From: UBA8337 sp038143435
GTDB taxonomy: Bacteria; Pseudomonadota; Alphaproteobacteria; RS24
Assembly (NCBI GenBank): GCA_038143435.1
Contig: JAYQLX010000002.1
Span: 124,001 to 188,000 of the forward strand
Direction: 5' to 3'
Length of the DNA: 64,000 bases
Shown: positions 27,118 through 36,103 of the stretch, piece after piece
Layout of the letters: the number at the start of each line of letters is the position of its first letter
Numbering within the stretch: position 1 is the stretch's first letter
The notes under the pieces: generated by a model
Seen by the model: only the letters and a program-made list of their open reading frames with translations
Told to the model about the DNA's origin: nothing
Database searches by the model: none
Program-made: the position numbers and the translations under genes

Positions 27118-29120
27118 ATGGCCGAAAAGAAAAACACCATTCGCAAAATTTTGGTCGCCAATCGCGGTGAGATTGCCTGCCGCGTTATGCGCACGGCGCG
27201 CGATTTAGGTATTCGCACGGTCGCGGTTTATTCCGAACCGGATGCCGCCGCGCCGCATGTTGTAATGGCCGATGAAGCAGTGCTGATAGGGCCGGGGCCG
27301 GTCGGGCAAAGCTATTTGGTGGCTGAGAAAATTCTCGATGCCGCCAAACAAACGAGCGCTGATGCCATTCACCCCGGCTACGGGTTTTTGTCGGAAAATG
27401 CCGATTTCTCCGCCGCCGTTGAAAAGGCGGGGCTGACTTTTATCGGGCCAACGGCTGAAGCGATTGATTTGATGGGCAATAAGGCGGCTGCCAAACGCCG
27501 CATGATTGAGGCCGATGTGCCATGCGTGCCGGGCTATGAGGGCGAAGACCAAAGCGATAAAGTGCTGGTGAAGGAGGGCAAAAAATCGGCTTTCCGATTA
27601 TGGTGAAGGCCGCTGCCGGTGGCGGTGGGCGCGGCATGCGCTTGGTCGATGCGGCAGAGGGGCTGGAAGCGGCGATTTCAACAGCGCGCTCGGAAGCTGA
27701 AAACGCTTTCGGCTCGGGCGAGCTGATTTTGGAAAAAGCCATTGTCAAACCGCGCCATGTTGAAATTCAAGTATTTGCCGACAGTCACGGCAATGTCATT
27801 CATTTGGGCGAGCGCGATTGCTCAGTGCAACGCCGCCATCAAAAAGTCATTGAAGAAGCGCCGTGTCCGGTAATGACGCAAGAGCTGCGCTCGACTATGG
27901 GCGAGGCGGCGGTGGATGCCGCCAAGTCGATCGACTATCGCGGCGCAGGCACGGTGGAGTTTTTACTCGATGCCGATGGTAGTTTCTATTTTCTTGAAAT
28001 GAACACGCGCCTGCAGGTTGAGCACCCTGTCACTGAAGAAGTGACGGGGCTTGATTTGGTCGCGCTGCAAATCAAGGTGGCGGAAGGCGAAACTTTGGGG
28101 CTGACGCAAGATGATGTGACGCTATCGGGACACTCGATTGAAGTGCGGCTTTATGCCGAAGATCCGACCAAAGGATTTTTGCCGAGCACCGGCACGGTGG
28201 CTTGTTTTGAGCAAGTGGCGCGCGACGGCGTGCGTTACGATACCGGCATTCGTGGCGGGCAGGAAATTTCGCCATTTTATGACCCGATGATTGCCAAGCT
28301 CATCACCACCGGCCCGACCCGCGAAGCGGCGCGCAAGCTGATGGTCGAGGCTTTGACCGATACGGCGCTTTTCGGGCCGAAAACAAATCGCGATTTTCTG
28401 ATTGCCTGTCTGGAAAAAGACGATTTCATTTCAGGCGATTTCTCAACCGCCTTTATTGCCGAAAACTTCACCGATGAAGAACTGGCCGCGCCGCAAGCCG
28501 ATGCAGTGTCGGTTGCCGTGCTGGCAGTGCGTCATTTTATTTGCGACCATGAAAAAGCCCGCACCAAAGCCATGCATGTGCCGCAAGGTCTGGTCAATTT
28601 CACCAGCGATGAGGCCTTGCGTACCCCTTATAAGCTGACCATTGGCGAGGACGAGATTTCCGTCTCGGTGCGCTCAAAAAGCCCGACGCATTTTTCCGTT
28701 CATATTGGTGACGATATTATCGATTTGGATGTGCAGGCGCATGACGGCACGCATATGGTGCTCAATAGTGTCGGCAAACAATATGTCAGCCAAGCTTTCT
28801 TGGATGGCGAGACATTATTTGCGACCATTAATGGCGCAAGCTTTACCTGCAGCAATGTATTGATGCGCAATGCAGCCAGCGATGAGGCGGGTGACGGCAG
28901 CAAAGTCATCGCGCCCATGCACGGCAAAGTGTTGGAGCTTTTTGTCGGCAAGGGCGATGCGGTGGCCATAGGCGACCGTTTGGCGATTATTGAGGCAATG
29001 AAAATGCAGCATGAAATTCTCGCAACAGTCGATGGCAGGGTAGAAAACGTATTGGGGGCTGCCGAAGCGCAAGTCGCCGCCGAGGATTTGTTAATCGCTA
29101 TTGATATAGGCGAGGAATAG
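27118..29120 (+). CDS. Acyl-CoA carboxylase alpha subunit: biotin carboxylase + BCCP (one frameshift)
   Basis: About 667 codons. The biotin carboxylase domain begins KILVANRGEIACRVMRTARD and contains the ATP loop KAAAGGGGRGM, the EMNTRLQVEHPVTE active site and GHSIEVRLYAEDP. A BT-type linker follows, and the C-terminal biotinyl domain has EAMKMQHEI. The reading shifts at about 27582, where AAAAAA should be AAAAAAA to give KKIGFPIMVKA; a sequencing slip is likely. With the beta subunit at 24679 it forms an MCC/GCC-type carboxylase. It may also serve the BCCP-CT fusion at 19463. Confidence 0.88.
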
Positions 29121-29129
29121 GAAAAGACC

Positions 29130-29927
29130 ATGTTGAATGAAGCTTTGGATTTTAAAGCCGAAAGCGATGCGCTTTACGCTTTGATGAAGGATTTGGACGA
29201 TGCCGCTTTTGATGCGCCGACGCAGTTTAAGGGCTGGACGCTGAATAATGTGCTGGAGCATTTGCATATGTGGAATTGGGCCGCCAATGAAAGCTATGTT
29301 GATGAAGACAATTTCGTCAGATGGCTCGATGGCGTTTTGAAAGCTATGGTCGGCAGCGGCGGCATGCGCGCCTATGAGGCAGAGTGGAATGGCGGCAAAA
29401 AGGGTCAAGAATTGCTCGCCATATGGCATGGTTTTTATACCGAGATGGCGGCGCGCTTTGTCGAAGTTGATGCGAAAAAGCGTCTTAAATGGGCCGGGCC
29501 TGATATGAGCGCGCGGTCATCTATTTCAGCGCGATTGATGGAAACATGGGCGCATGGCCAAGAGGTTTTCGACCAGCTTGGTGTGGTGCGCGAAAATACC
29601 GATTCCATTCGTTCTATCGCCGTATTGGGCACAAACACTTTTGGCTGGACCTATGCCACCCGCGGCGAAACGCCGCCCGGGCCCATGCCTTTTGTTAAAT
29701 TGACGGCGCCATCGGGCGATGTTTGGGAATTTGGCGAACCGTCTGATGAAGAGCGTGTTGAAGGCGCAGCGGCGGATTTCTGCCAAGTTGTGACGCAAGT
29801 GCGCAATATAGCCGACACCGATTTGCAGGTGACAGGCGCGGTGGCGACCGATTGGATGTCAAAAGCGCAGTGCTTTGCCGGTGCGCCGGAAACCCCGCCC
29901 GCACCGGGTACACGCTTCACAAAATAA
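29130..29927 (+). CDS. TIGR03084-family putative metal-binding protein (DinB-like)
   Basis: 265 residues. It fits the TIGR03084 family, related to mycothiol-dependent maleylpyruvate isomerases and DinB four-helix bundles. His in VLEHLHMWNWAANES, the conserved METWAHGQEVFD and the closing ATDWMSKAQCFAG are typical. The His residues could bind one divalent metal. The enzymatic role is not established; the family is often found with acyl-CoA genes, as here. It starts 9 bp after the carboxylase alpha gene. Confidence 0.75.
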   Translation: MLNEALDFKAESDALYALMKDLDDAAFDAPTQFKGWTLNNVLEHLHMWNWAANESYVDEDNFVRWLDGVLKAMVGSGGMRAYEAEWNGGKKGQELLAIWHGFYTEMAARFVEVDAKKRLKWAGPDMSARSSISARLMETWAHGQEVFDQLGVVRENTDSIRSIAVLGTNTFGWTYATRGETPPGPMPFVKLTAPSGDVWEFGEPSDEERVEGAAADFCQVVTQVRNIADTDLQVTGAVATDWMSKAQCFAGAPETPPAPGTRFTK

Positions 29928-29967
29928 GACGCGCTTGCTACAAAAACTAACCAATAAAGAGAATTAA

Positions 29968-30214
29968 ATGACTGAAACAATTGAAATGAGTGCTGCGCCA
30001 AGCGCGGTAGAGCCAAGATATAATTGGACCCGTGAAGAGGTTGATGCCGTTCGCAGCTGCATCGACAATGGTTGACAATGAGGTGCAAAAAAGCACGCTT
30101 TTGTCGATTAAAACCGGCGGCTGTCCGGAAGATTGCAATTATTGCAGTCAGAGCGCCAAATTTGATACCGGCCTCAAAGCCACCAAGCTGATGGATGTCG
30201 AGGCGGGTTCATAA
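29968..30214 (+). pseudogene. bioB: Cut-down biotin synthase remnant
   Basis: Two pieces of BioB in different frames. From ATG 29968 one reads YNWTREEVDAV, a normal BioB opening, then stops. From about 30068 the other frame reads NEVQKSTLLSIKTGGCPEDC followed by NYCSQSAKFDTGLKATKLMDVE, the radical-SAM Cys-x3-Cys-x2-Cys region. Roughly 20 residues between the pieces are missing, and about 240 residues after DVEAG are absent. The reading ends in TAATG overlapping the acyl-CoA dehydrogenase start. This cannot be an active enzyme. It sits next to biotin-dependent carboxylase genes. Confidence 0.8.
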
Positions 30215-31463
30215 TGGATTTGAAACTTTCGAGTGAGGAGCAGCTATTCCAACAGGAAGTTCGCAGCTGGTTTGAAAAAAAACCTTACCCGAGGATTCCG
30301 CGTTTCGTGGCGGCAGCATCATCAATATGACGCGTGATGAAATGGCCGAATGGCAAGCCATTTTGAACAGCAATGGCTGGGGCGCCATTGGCTGGCCCGA
30401 AGAACATGGCGGCACCGGTTGGAGCGACCCGCAAAAAGCGATTTTTCAGGCTGAAGCGGCACGCGTCAATGCGCCCGGTCAATCACCTTTCGGCGTGACA
30501 ATGGTCGGGCCGGTGATTTGTGCTTTCGGCACGGATGAGCGTGAAAAAATTTTGAACAGCCGAGCATTTGCCGCATATTTTCAGGCTGACGGGCTCTCGC
30601 TTTTGGTGTCAGGGATATTGAGCAAAAGGCCGAGCATTTGCCCATAACCGGGTTCAGGTTCCGACCGGGTTCAGGCTTCCTTGCGCACGGCAGCCGTGCG
30701 CGATGGCGATGATTATGTCGTCAATGGTCAGAAGATTTGGACCACGCAAGCGCATATTGCCGATTGGATTTTCTGCTTGGTGCGCACCAGCACGGAAGGC
30801 AAGCCGCAAGAAGGCATTTCATTCCTGCTGATTGATATGAAAACGCCGGGCATTGAAGTGAAACCGATTTACTCCATTGATGGCGACCATCATTTGAACG
30901 AGGTTTATTTCACCGATGTGCGCGTGCCGGTGACAAATTTGGTCGGCAATGAAAATGAAGGCTGGACTTACGCCAAATATTTGCTGGGTCATGAGCGCGC
31001 CGGTATTGCCGGCACGGATATTATCGTCAATGGCTTGGCCAATTTGAAAACCGTGCATGATTATTTGTCGGAAACGGCGGGCGACAGCTATCAAGCAGAT
31101 GCCTTTGCCAAACGCCATGCCGAGCTTTCCGTGCGTTATGAGTCACTGCAAATGCTAGAAAATCGCGCCTTGTTTGCTGAAGAAGGCTCGGGCGACAGCC
31201 TGATTTTGCCATTGCCGATGAAAACATTGGGCACGGAATTGCAGCAAGATATGGGCGATTTGGCTTATGACATGCTGGGCGCGGACTCGACGGTCTTGTT
31301 CTCGGCCGATTTTGAGCCGACAGTCGGCGATAATGAACCCAATTATCGCGCCCATGCGCCGAACCAAACCCATGCCATGTTGTTCAATCGTGCCTCGACC
31401 ATTTTCGGCGGCACGACGGAAGTGCAAAAAGGCATTATGTCGAAATTCGTGCTGGGGCTGTAA
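30214..31463 (+). CDS. Acyl-CoA dehydrogenase (frameshifted, with local duplication)
   Basis: FAD-linked oxidation of acyl-CoA to enoyl-CoA. The N-terminal helical domain starts MDLKLSSEEQLFQQEV; GWPEEHGGTG, WTTQAHIADWIFCLVRT and the C-terminal IFGGTTEVQKGIMSKFVLGL identify the family (FadE/AtuD-like long forms). The first shift is at about 30283, where eight A's stand for nine (restoring ETLPEDSAFRGGS-like reading). Around 30559-30675 the sequence is scrambled by short direct repeats, so the expected QGYSEPGSGSD loop is split. Activity depends on whether these are assembly faults. Confidence 0.8.
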
Positions 31464-31468
31464 GCGGC

Positions 31469-32260
31469 TCACTGAAAAATAGCGATATGCTGCGCCGAGT
31501 CCATGACGCGGCGGCCCTCGCTGTTCCAAACTTGTATGAGCTGCGATGAGTATCCGTCGCGAATGAAGCGTGTGGCAGAGCGCATCAGCCACCAGCCATC
31601 TTCCGTGCTGAAATCATCGGTCAGGAAATTGATGTTCCAATTCATGCTGGAAAGGGCGCGCACGCCACTAATGGAACCGAAGGCGGCAGGCGGGGCATCG
31701 GCCAATACAACTAGAGGCAGCAGTCCCTTGTCCCAGCTTTTCGGGTCTTTCAACCGCGTCCAAATCAGCATATCGGGGTCGTCTGCCTGTTCAAAAAATG
31801 TCGGGCCAGAAACCCAGCGGCGGTCAAAATTAACCAAAAAATTGGGCGCACCGGTGGCCAATTCATAAGGCTCTATCTCTTCAGGCCGTTTGACATTTTC
31901 CTTCGGCGGATAATCCATCACCATATCCAGCTCACGCTCGACACCAAAGGTGAAATAGCCATGCGTACCGGCACCGGCTTCCGAGTCCAATTCGGCGCTC
32001 AATGTGACATTGTTTTTGCCGCGCCTTAAAACCTTGCTGGTGACGGTCAATTCATCAACCGCCGGGCCGATAAAATTAATCTGCATGGTGCGCAAAGGCG
32101 GCAAGTCATCATGGTCGTTCAATATGGCGGCCAGCAACAACGCCGATGTGATGCCGCCAAAAGCGGTGCGCCCCTGTTTCCATGTCTCCGGCAAATTGGC
32201 GGTATAAGTGTCGGGGCCGGAGGCGAGGAAGTTATCCATCATCGCGGTATAGCTGGTCAT
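31469..32260 (-). CDS. TesB-like acyl-CoA thioesterase
   Basis: 263 residues with double-hotdog features: the N-terminal GRTAFGGITSALLLAAIL, MQINFIGPAVDELTV, then a second hotdog with LSSMNWNINFLTDD and FIRDGYSSQLIQVWNSEGR. Such enzymes release free acids from acyl-CoAs and help keep CoA available. It ends 5 bp from the convergent dehydrogenase gene, closing the acyl-CoA cluster, and is followed by a GIY-YIG gene 9 bp upstream on the same strand. Confidence 0.82.
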   Translation of the reverse strand: MTSYTAMMDNFLASGPDTYTANLPETWKQGRTAFGGITSALLLAAILNDHDDLPPLRTMQINFIGPAVDELTVTSKVLRRGKNNVTLSAELDSEAGAGTHGYFTFGVERELDMVMDYPPKENVKRPEEIEPYELATGAPNFLVNFDRRWVSGPTFFEQADDPDMLIWTRLKDPKSWDKGLLPLVVLADAPPAAFGSISGVRALSSMNWNINFLTDDFSTEDGWWLMRSATRFIRDGYSSQLIQVWNSEGRRVMDSAQHIAIFQ

Positions 32261-32269
32261 ATTATCCCC

Positions 32270-32548
32270 TTAATTTCCGCTATTGCCCAATAAGCGCCGG
32301 CGCTCAGGGCGGTTGTTTTTCAGTTCATATTCCCGCGACATGGCAGCGCCGCGGGTTTTGAAAACTTCGCTGTGCACAAGCTGCCATTTGCGTCCCCGCG
32401 TGGCCTTTGCGCCGCTGCCATCATTATGCGCGGCCAAGCGTTTTTCCAAATCCGTGGTCCAGCCGACATAAGATTTTGACGGCCCGTCATCGCAGCTTTT
32501 CAGCAGATAGACATAGCAGGATTTGGGCATTTGGCGAGGCTTTTCCAT
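32270..32548 (-). CDS. GIY-YIG nuclease-domain protein (UPF0213/YhbQ-like)
   Basis: 92 residues forming one GIY-YIG domain. The variant motif is CYVYLLKS...SYVGWTTDLEKRL, with Arg in the helix and the Glu in REYELKNN expected for metal binding. Small proteins of this kind are linked to DNA repair but poorly characterised. It is followed 9 bp later by the thioesterase, so the two may share a transcript. Confidence 0.85.
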   Translation of the reverse strand: MEKPRQMPKSCYVYLLKSCDDGPSKSYVGWTTDLEKRLAAHNDGSGAKATRGRKWQLVHSEVFKTRGAAMSREYELKNNRPERRRLLGNSGN

Positions 32549-32692
32549 ACCCTATTTTTGCGCGATTCCCGCACTGCATAAATTTGCTTTACAGCTTTGA
32601 AAAAAGTGTCTAATGACGCGTCAGTCGACCAAAATGGCGGCATTGGAGGTGACTCACGGGTCCTGTTTTTTGACGATTTCGCGGAGGGTGAC

Positions 32693-33902
32693 TTGGCGAC
32701 TGTTCTGGTGATTGGAGCCGGCGGCGTCGGCTCGGTGGCAGTGCATAAAATGGCAATGCTGTCAGATATTTTTAGTGATATTACCCTCGCCAGCCGACGC
32801 TTGGGGCCTTGTGAAGATATTCAAAAAGCGGTTGCAGCTCGCACCGGCAAAACCATAAATATTGCCCAATTAGATGCCGATAATGTGGCCGAGACAGTGG
32901 CGCTTATCGATAAAGTGCAGCCTCAATTGGTGGTCAATTTGGCGCTGCCTTATCAAGATTTGGCGATTATGGATGCCTGTCTTGAAACCGGCGTGCATTA
33001 TCTCGACACCGCCAATTATGAGCCGCGCGACGAAGCCAAATTCGAATATCACTGGCAATGGGCCTATCAAGACCGCTTTGCCGAAAAAGGCCTGATGGCC
33101 TTGCTCGGTTCGGGCTTTGACCCGGGCGTGACCAATGTGTTCACCGCCTATATTCAAAAGCATTTAGTGTCCGATATGCGAAAGCTGGATATTCTCGATT
33201 GCAATGGTGGCGATCACGGCCAAGCCTTTGCCACCAATTTCAATCCTGAGATTAATATTCGCGAAGTCACGGCTCCGGCGCGCCATTGGGAAAACGGGAA
33301 ATGGGTCGAAACACCGGCCTTGTCGAAAAAACAGTCATTTGATTTTCCCTGAAGTCGGCACGCGCAATATGTATCTCATGTATCATGAAGAGCTTGAGAG
33401 CTTGTCGAAACACTATCCCGAGCTTGAGCGCGCACGTTTTTGGATGACATTCGGTGATGCCTATCTCACTCATTTGGACGTGTTGCAAAATATCGGCATG
33501 ACATCTATTGAGCCGGTCAGCTATCAGGGGCAAGAGATTGTGCCACTGCAATTTTTGAAAGCAGTGCTGCCCAATCCCGGTGATTTGGGTAAAACCACAA
33601 AGGGCAAAACCTGTATCGGCAATATTGTCAGCGGCACGCATAAGGGCCAAGCGCGCAGCGTCTATCTTTACAATATTTGCGACCATGAGGCGTGTTTCGC
33701 CGAGGTCGGCAGCCAGGCCGTCAGCTATACCACCGGTGTGCCAGCGATGATTGGCGCAGCGCTGATGCTCAACGGCACATGGATGCAGCCGGGTGTGTTC
33801 AATCTCGAAAAACTCGACCCGGACCCTTTTATGGACATGCTGAATGCGCATGGTTTGCCGTGGCAGCATATTGACCTGCCCGAAGCGCCGGAGTTTGACT
33901 GA
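32693..33902 (+). CDS. Carboxynorspermidine dehydrogenase (saccharopine-dehydrogenase family; one frameshift)
   Basis: Joins putrescine (or diaminopropane) and aspartate semialdehyde with NADPH to make carboxy(nor)spermidine, the first step of the alternative spermidine route. The likely start is TTG at 32693 with GGAGGG just upstream, giving LATVLVIGAGGVGSVAVHK (Rossmann). LDTANYEPRDEAKFEY and GSGFDPGVTNVF follow. Near 33346 one T is extra (TTTTCCC versus TTTCCC), after which PEVGTRNMYLMYHEELESL continues. The stop overlaps the nspC start (TGATG). About 403 codons, the normal size. Confidence 0.88.
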
Positions 33903-35057
33903 TGTTGAGAACGCAATCTTTTGGCTCGGGCCGTTTTGCCGATTTTGATTTGAGCCGCGTGCCGTCGCCTTGTTTTGTCATTGATGAAGCGCGGCTGCGA
34001 CAAAATCTTGAAATCTTGCGCGGCGTGTCGCAAGCGGCGGAGACGAAAGTTCTATTGGCCTTGAAAGCTTTTGCCATGTGGTCGCTGGCCCCGCTTATCA
34101 GCGAGCATTTGAGCGGCACATGCGCCTCCGGTCTGTGGGAGGCCAAGCTGGCGCGCAAGCATTTTAGCGGCGAATTGGCGACCTATGCACCGGCCTTTAA
34201 GGCGTCTGAATTTGATGAAATTGCCGCGCTGTCCGATCACATTGTGTTCAACAGTCCGGCACAAACAGAACGCTTCGCCGGTCGCGCAATGGCCGCCGGT
34301 GCCGATTTTGCCCTGCGCATCAATCCTGAACATTCGGAGGCCGAAATTGCGCTTTATGACCCATGTGCCAGCGGCTCGCGGCTCGGCTATCCCATCTCAC
34401 AGCTTGAAACCTTGCCTGATGGATTGACGGGTCTGCATTTGCACAATTTGTGCGAGCAGGGGCTTGGAGCCGTTAAAGCGCACGGTTGCAGCGGTGCGCC
34501 CGTTTCTTGAAGCGCATAAAGGCAAGTTTCAATGGCTCAATTTGGGTGGCGGTCATTTGGTGACGCGCAATGATTATGACCGCGCCGGATTGGTTGACCT
34601 ACTGCGTGAACTGCGCGCCGATTTGGGTGTCGATTTATATATTGAGCCGGGCACGGCCATCGGTTTCGACTCGGCCATTTTGGTCGGCGAAGTTTTGGAT
34701 GTGACCGAAAATGGCGGGCTGGTTGGCATTACAGATATTTCGCCGACCTGTCATATGCCCGATGTCATCGAAGCGCCTTATCGTCCCGCCATGCTGGGCG
34801 AGGACGGCGATGTGAGTGTGCGTTTGGGCGGCGCCAGTTGTCTGTCGGGCGATATTATCGGCGATTATAATTTTGCCGCTACGCCCAAAAGCGGTCAGCG
34901 CATCGCGTTTTTGGATCAGGCGCATTATACAATGGTCAAAACCACGACTTTTAACGGCGCGCATTTGCCCGCGCTGGCCATATGGAACAGCGATACCGAT
35001 ATCCTGCGCATTATCAAAGAGTTCAATTACGAAGATTTTGAGGGGCGATTGTCGTGA
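33902..35057 (+). CDS. nspC: Carboxynorspermidine decarboxylase (one frameshift)
   Basis: PLP enzyme decarboxylating carboxyspermidine/carboxynorspermidine to the polyamine. PSPCFVIDEARLRQNLEIL opens the alanine-racemase-fold barrel; the PLP lysine is Lys55 in LLALKAFAMW. The second half has LNLGGGHLVTRNDYD and EPGTAIGFDSAILVGEVLD. The reading shifts near 34468, where an extra T in GGGCTTGGAG interrupts EQGLEPLKRTVAAV. It is coupled to both neighbours: TGATG upstream, GTGA downstream. Confidence 0.9.
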
Positions 35058-35911
35058 GGCAGGAGCAATTTCTCGGCGAAGAATTAAGCGCCTCAGAAAA
35101 CCGTATGGAAACGGCACGCTTTGAAGTCGTGCCATGCGGCTTGGAAGCGACCGTGTCTTACGGCACAGGCGCAGCCAAAGGCCCTGCCGCAATCATTGCC
35201 GCCAGCCATCAATTGGAGCGTCTGACTGACGGCAAAGTGCCTTGCGCCGACGGTATTTTCACCCATGCGCCGATTGATTGCGGGCAAGATATTGAAGCGG
35301 TGATGGGCGATTTGCGCGCCCTGACGGCAGCGATTATCGGGCGCGGTCATATTCCCGTCACTTTGGGCGGTGAGCATTCGGTCAGCTATGGCGCGGTGAT
35401 GGGCGTGGTTGACGCGCTGGACGCGCCATTGGGGCTAGTGCATATCGACGCGCATGCCGATTTTCGCAATGCTTATCAGGGCCATAAACATTCCCATGCC
35501 AGTGTCATGCATTTGCTCGCGCAAGAGGGATTGCCAATGGCCTCTTTCGGGGTGCGCGCTTTGGCTGAGGAAGAAGAAGCGGCGCGGCGCGCGCATGGTG
35601 TGATTACCCATGATGCGGGAGATTTGGTGCGCGGCAATATATCAAGCGTGACGCTGCCCGAAGATTTCCCTGAAAATATCTATGTGACGTTTGATTTGGA
35701 CGGGCTCGACCCGTCTGTCTTACCGGCGACGGGAACGCCTGTGCCGGGCGGTTTGGGTTATTATCAGGCGCTTGATTTGGTCGCCAGCACGCTGCAAGGG
35801 CGGCGCTGCGTCGGCATTGATGTCATGGAATTGGCTCCGATAGACGGCCAACCGGCCAGCGATTTCACCGCCGCGCAGATTACCTATTATTTGATGTCTT
35901 TGTGCCGATAG
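35054..35911 (+). CDS. speB: Agmatinase (arginase/ureohydrolase family)
   Basis: Binuclear Mn enzyme that hydrolyses agmatine to putrescine and urea. 285 residues with metal ligands in GGEHS (His108), HIDAHADF (Asp132, His134, Asp136) and FDLDGLDPS. Agmatinase is preferred over arginase because putrescine is the substrate of the two upstream enzymes; guanidinobutyrase or a relative cannot be excluded. It starts at GTG 35054 overlapping the nspC stop, so the three genes form one coupled operon. A terminator begins 9 bp after the stop. Confidence 0.87.
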   Translation: MRQEQFLGEELSASENRMETARFEVVPCGLEATVSYGTGAAKGPAAIIAASHQLERLTDGKVPCADGIFTHAPIDCGQDIEAVMGDLRALTAAIIGRGHIPVTLGGEHSVSYGAVMGVVDALDAPLGLVHIDAHADFRNAYQGHKHSHASVMHLLAQEGLPMASFGVRALAEEEEAARRAHGVITHDAGDLVRGNISSVTLPEDFPENIYVTFDLDGLDPSVLPATGTPVPGGLGYYQALDLVASTLQGRRCVGIDVMELAPIDGQPASDFTAAQITYYLMSLCR

Positions 35912-35919
35912 GCGCTTTG

Positions 35920-35943
35920 GGCAAAAATTTGCCTCTTTTTTTT
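35920..35943 (+). terminator. Intrinsic terminator of the polyamine operon
   Basis: The sequence GGCAAA-AA-TTTGCC forms a 6-bp stem and is followed, after TC, by eight T's. It lies just past the agmatinase stop. Confidence 0.75.
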
Positions 35944-35948
35944 AAGGA

Positions 35949-36051
35949 GGGCAAAAAATTTGCCCTCGGCGCGGGAGGGACGCCGAGGGCATGTTGGGAA
36001 CATATTCGTAGGGAGGATGACGAATATATTGTTCCTAATACGGTTTTTTTT
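35949..36051 (+). other. Stacked stem-loops ending in a T tract; possible small RNA or leader
   Basis: Three further inverted repeats follow the operon terminator. GGGCAAA/TTTGCCC is at 35949-35965. A perfect 10-bp stem GCCCTCGGCG/CGCCGAGGGC with a 9-nt loop is at 35962-35990, sharing bases with the first. A bulged stem, GGAACA-TATTCGT with ACGAATA-(TAT)-TGTTCC, is at 35997-36035, then TAATACGG and eight T's (36044-36051). The first two are mutually exclusive. The last could be a terminator, so the stretch may be a small RNA or an attenuating leader of the DUF3604 gene. Function is inferred. Confidence 0.4.
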
Positions 36052-36103
36052 AGCTTTTGGATGGTTAAAAAAGCGTTAAACTGGCATGAGCTGGGGGGAT
36101 AAT

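Noticed and set aside
35902..36102. 66-codon plus-strand frame after agmatinase
   Set aside because: It runs straight through a terminator and several perfect hairpins; RNA structure explains the stretch better than protein.
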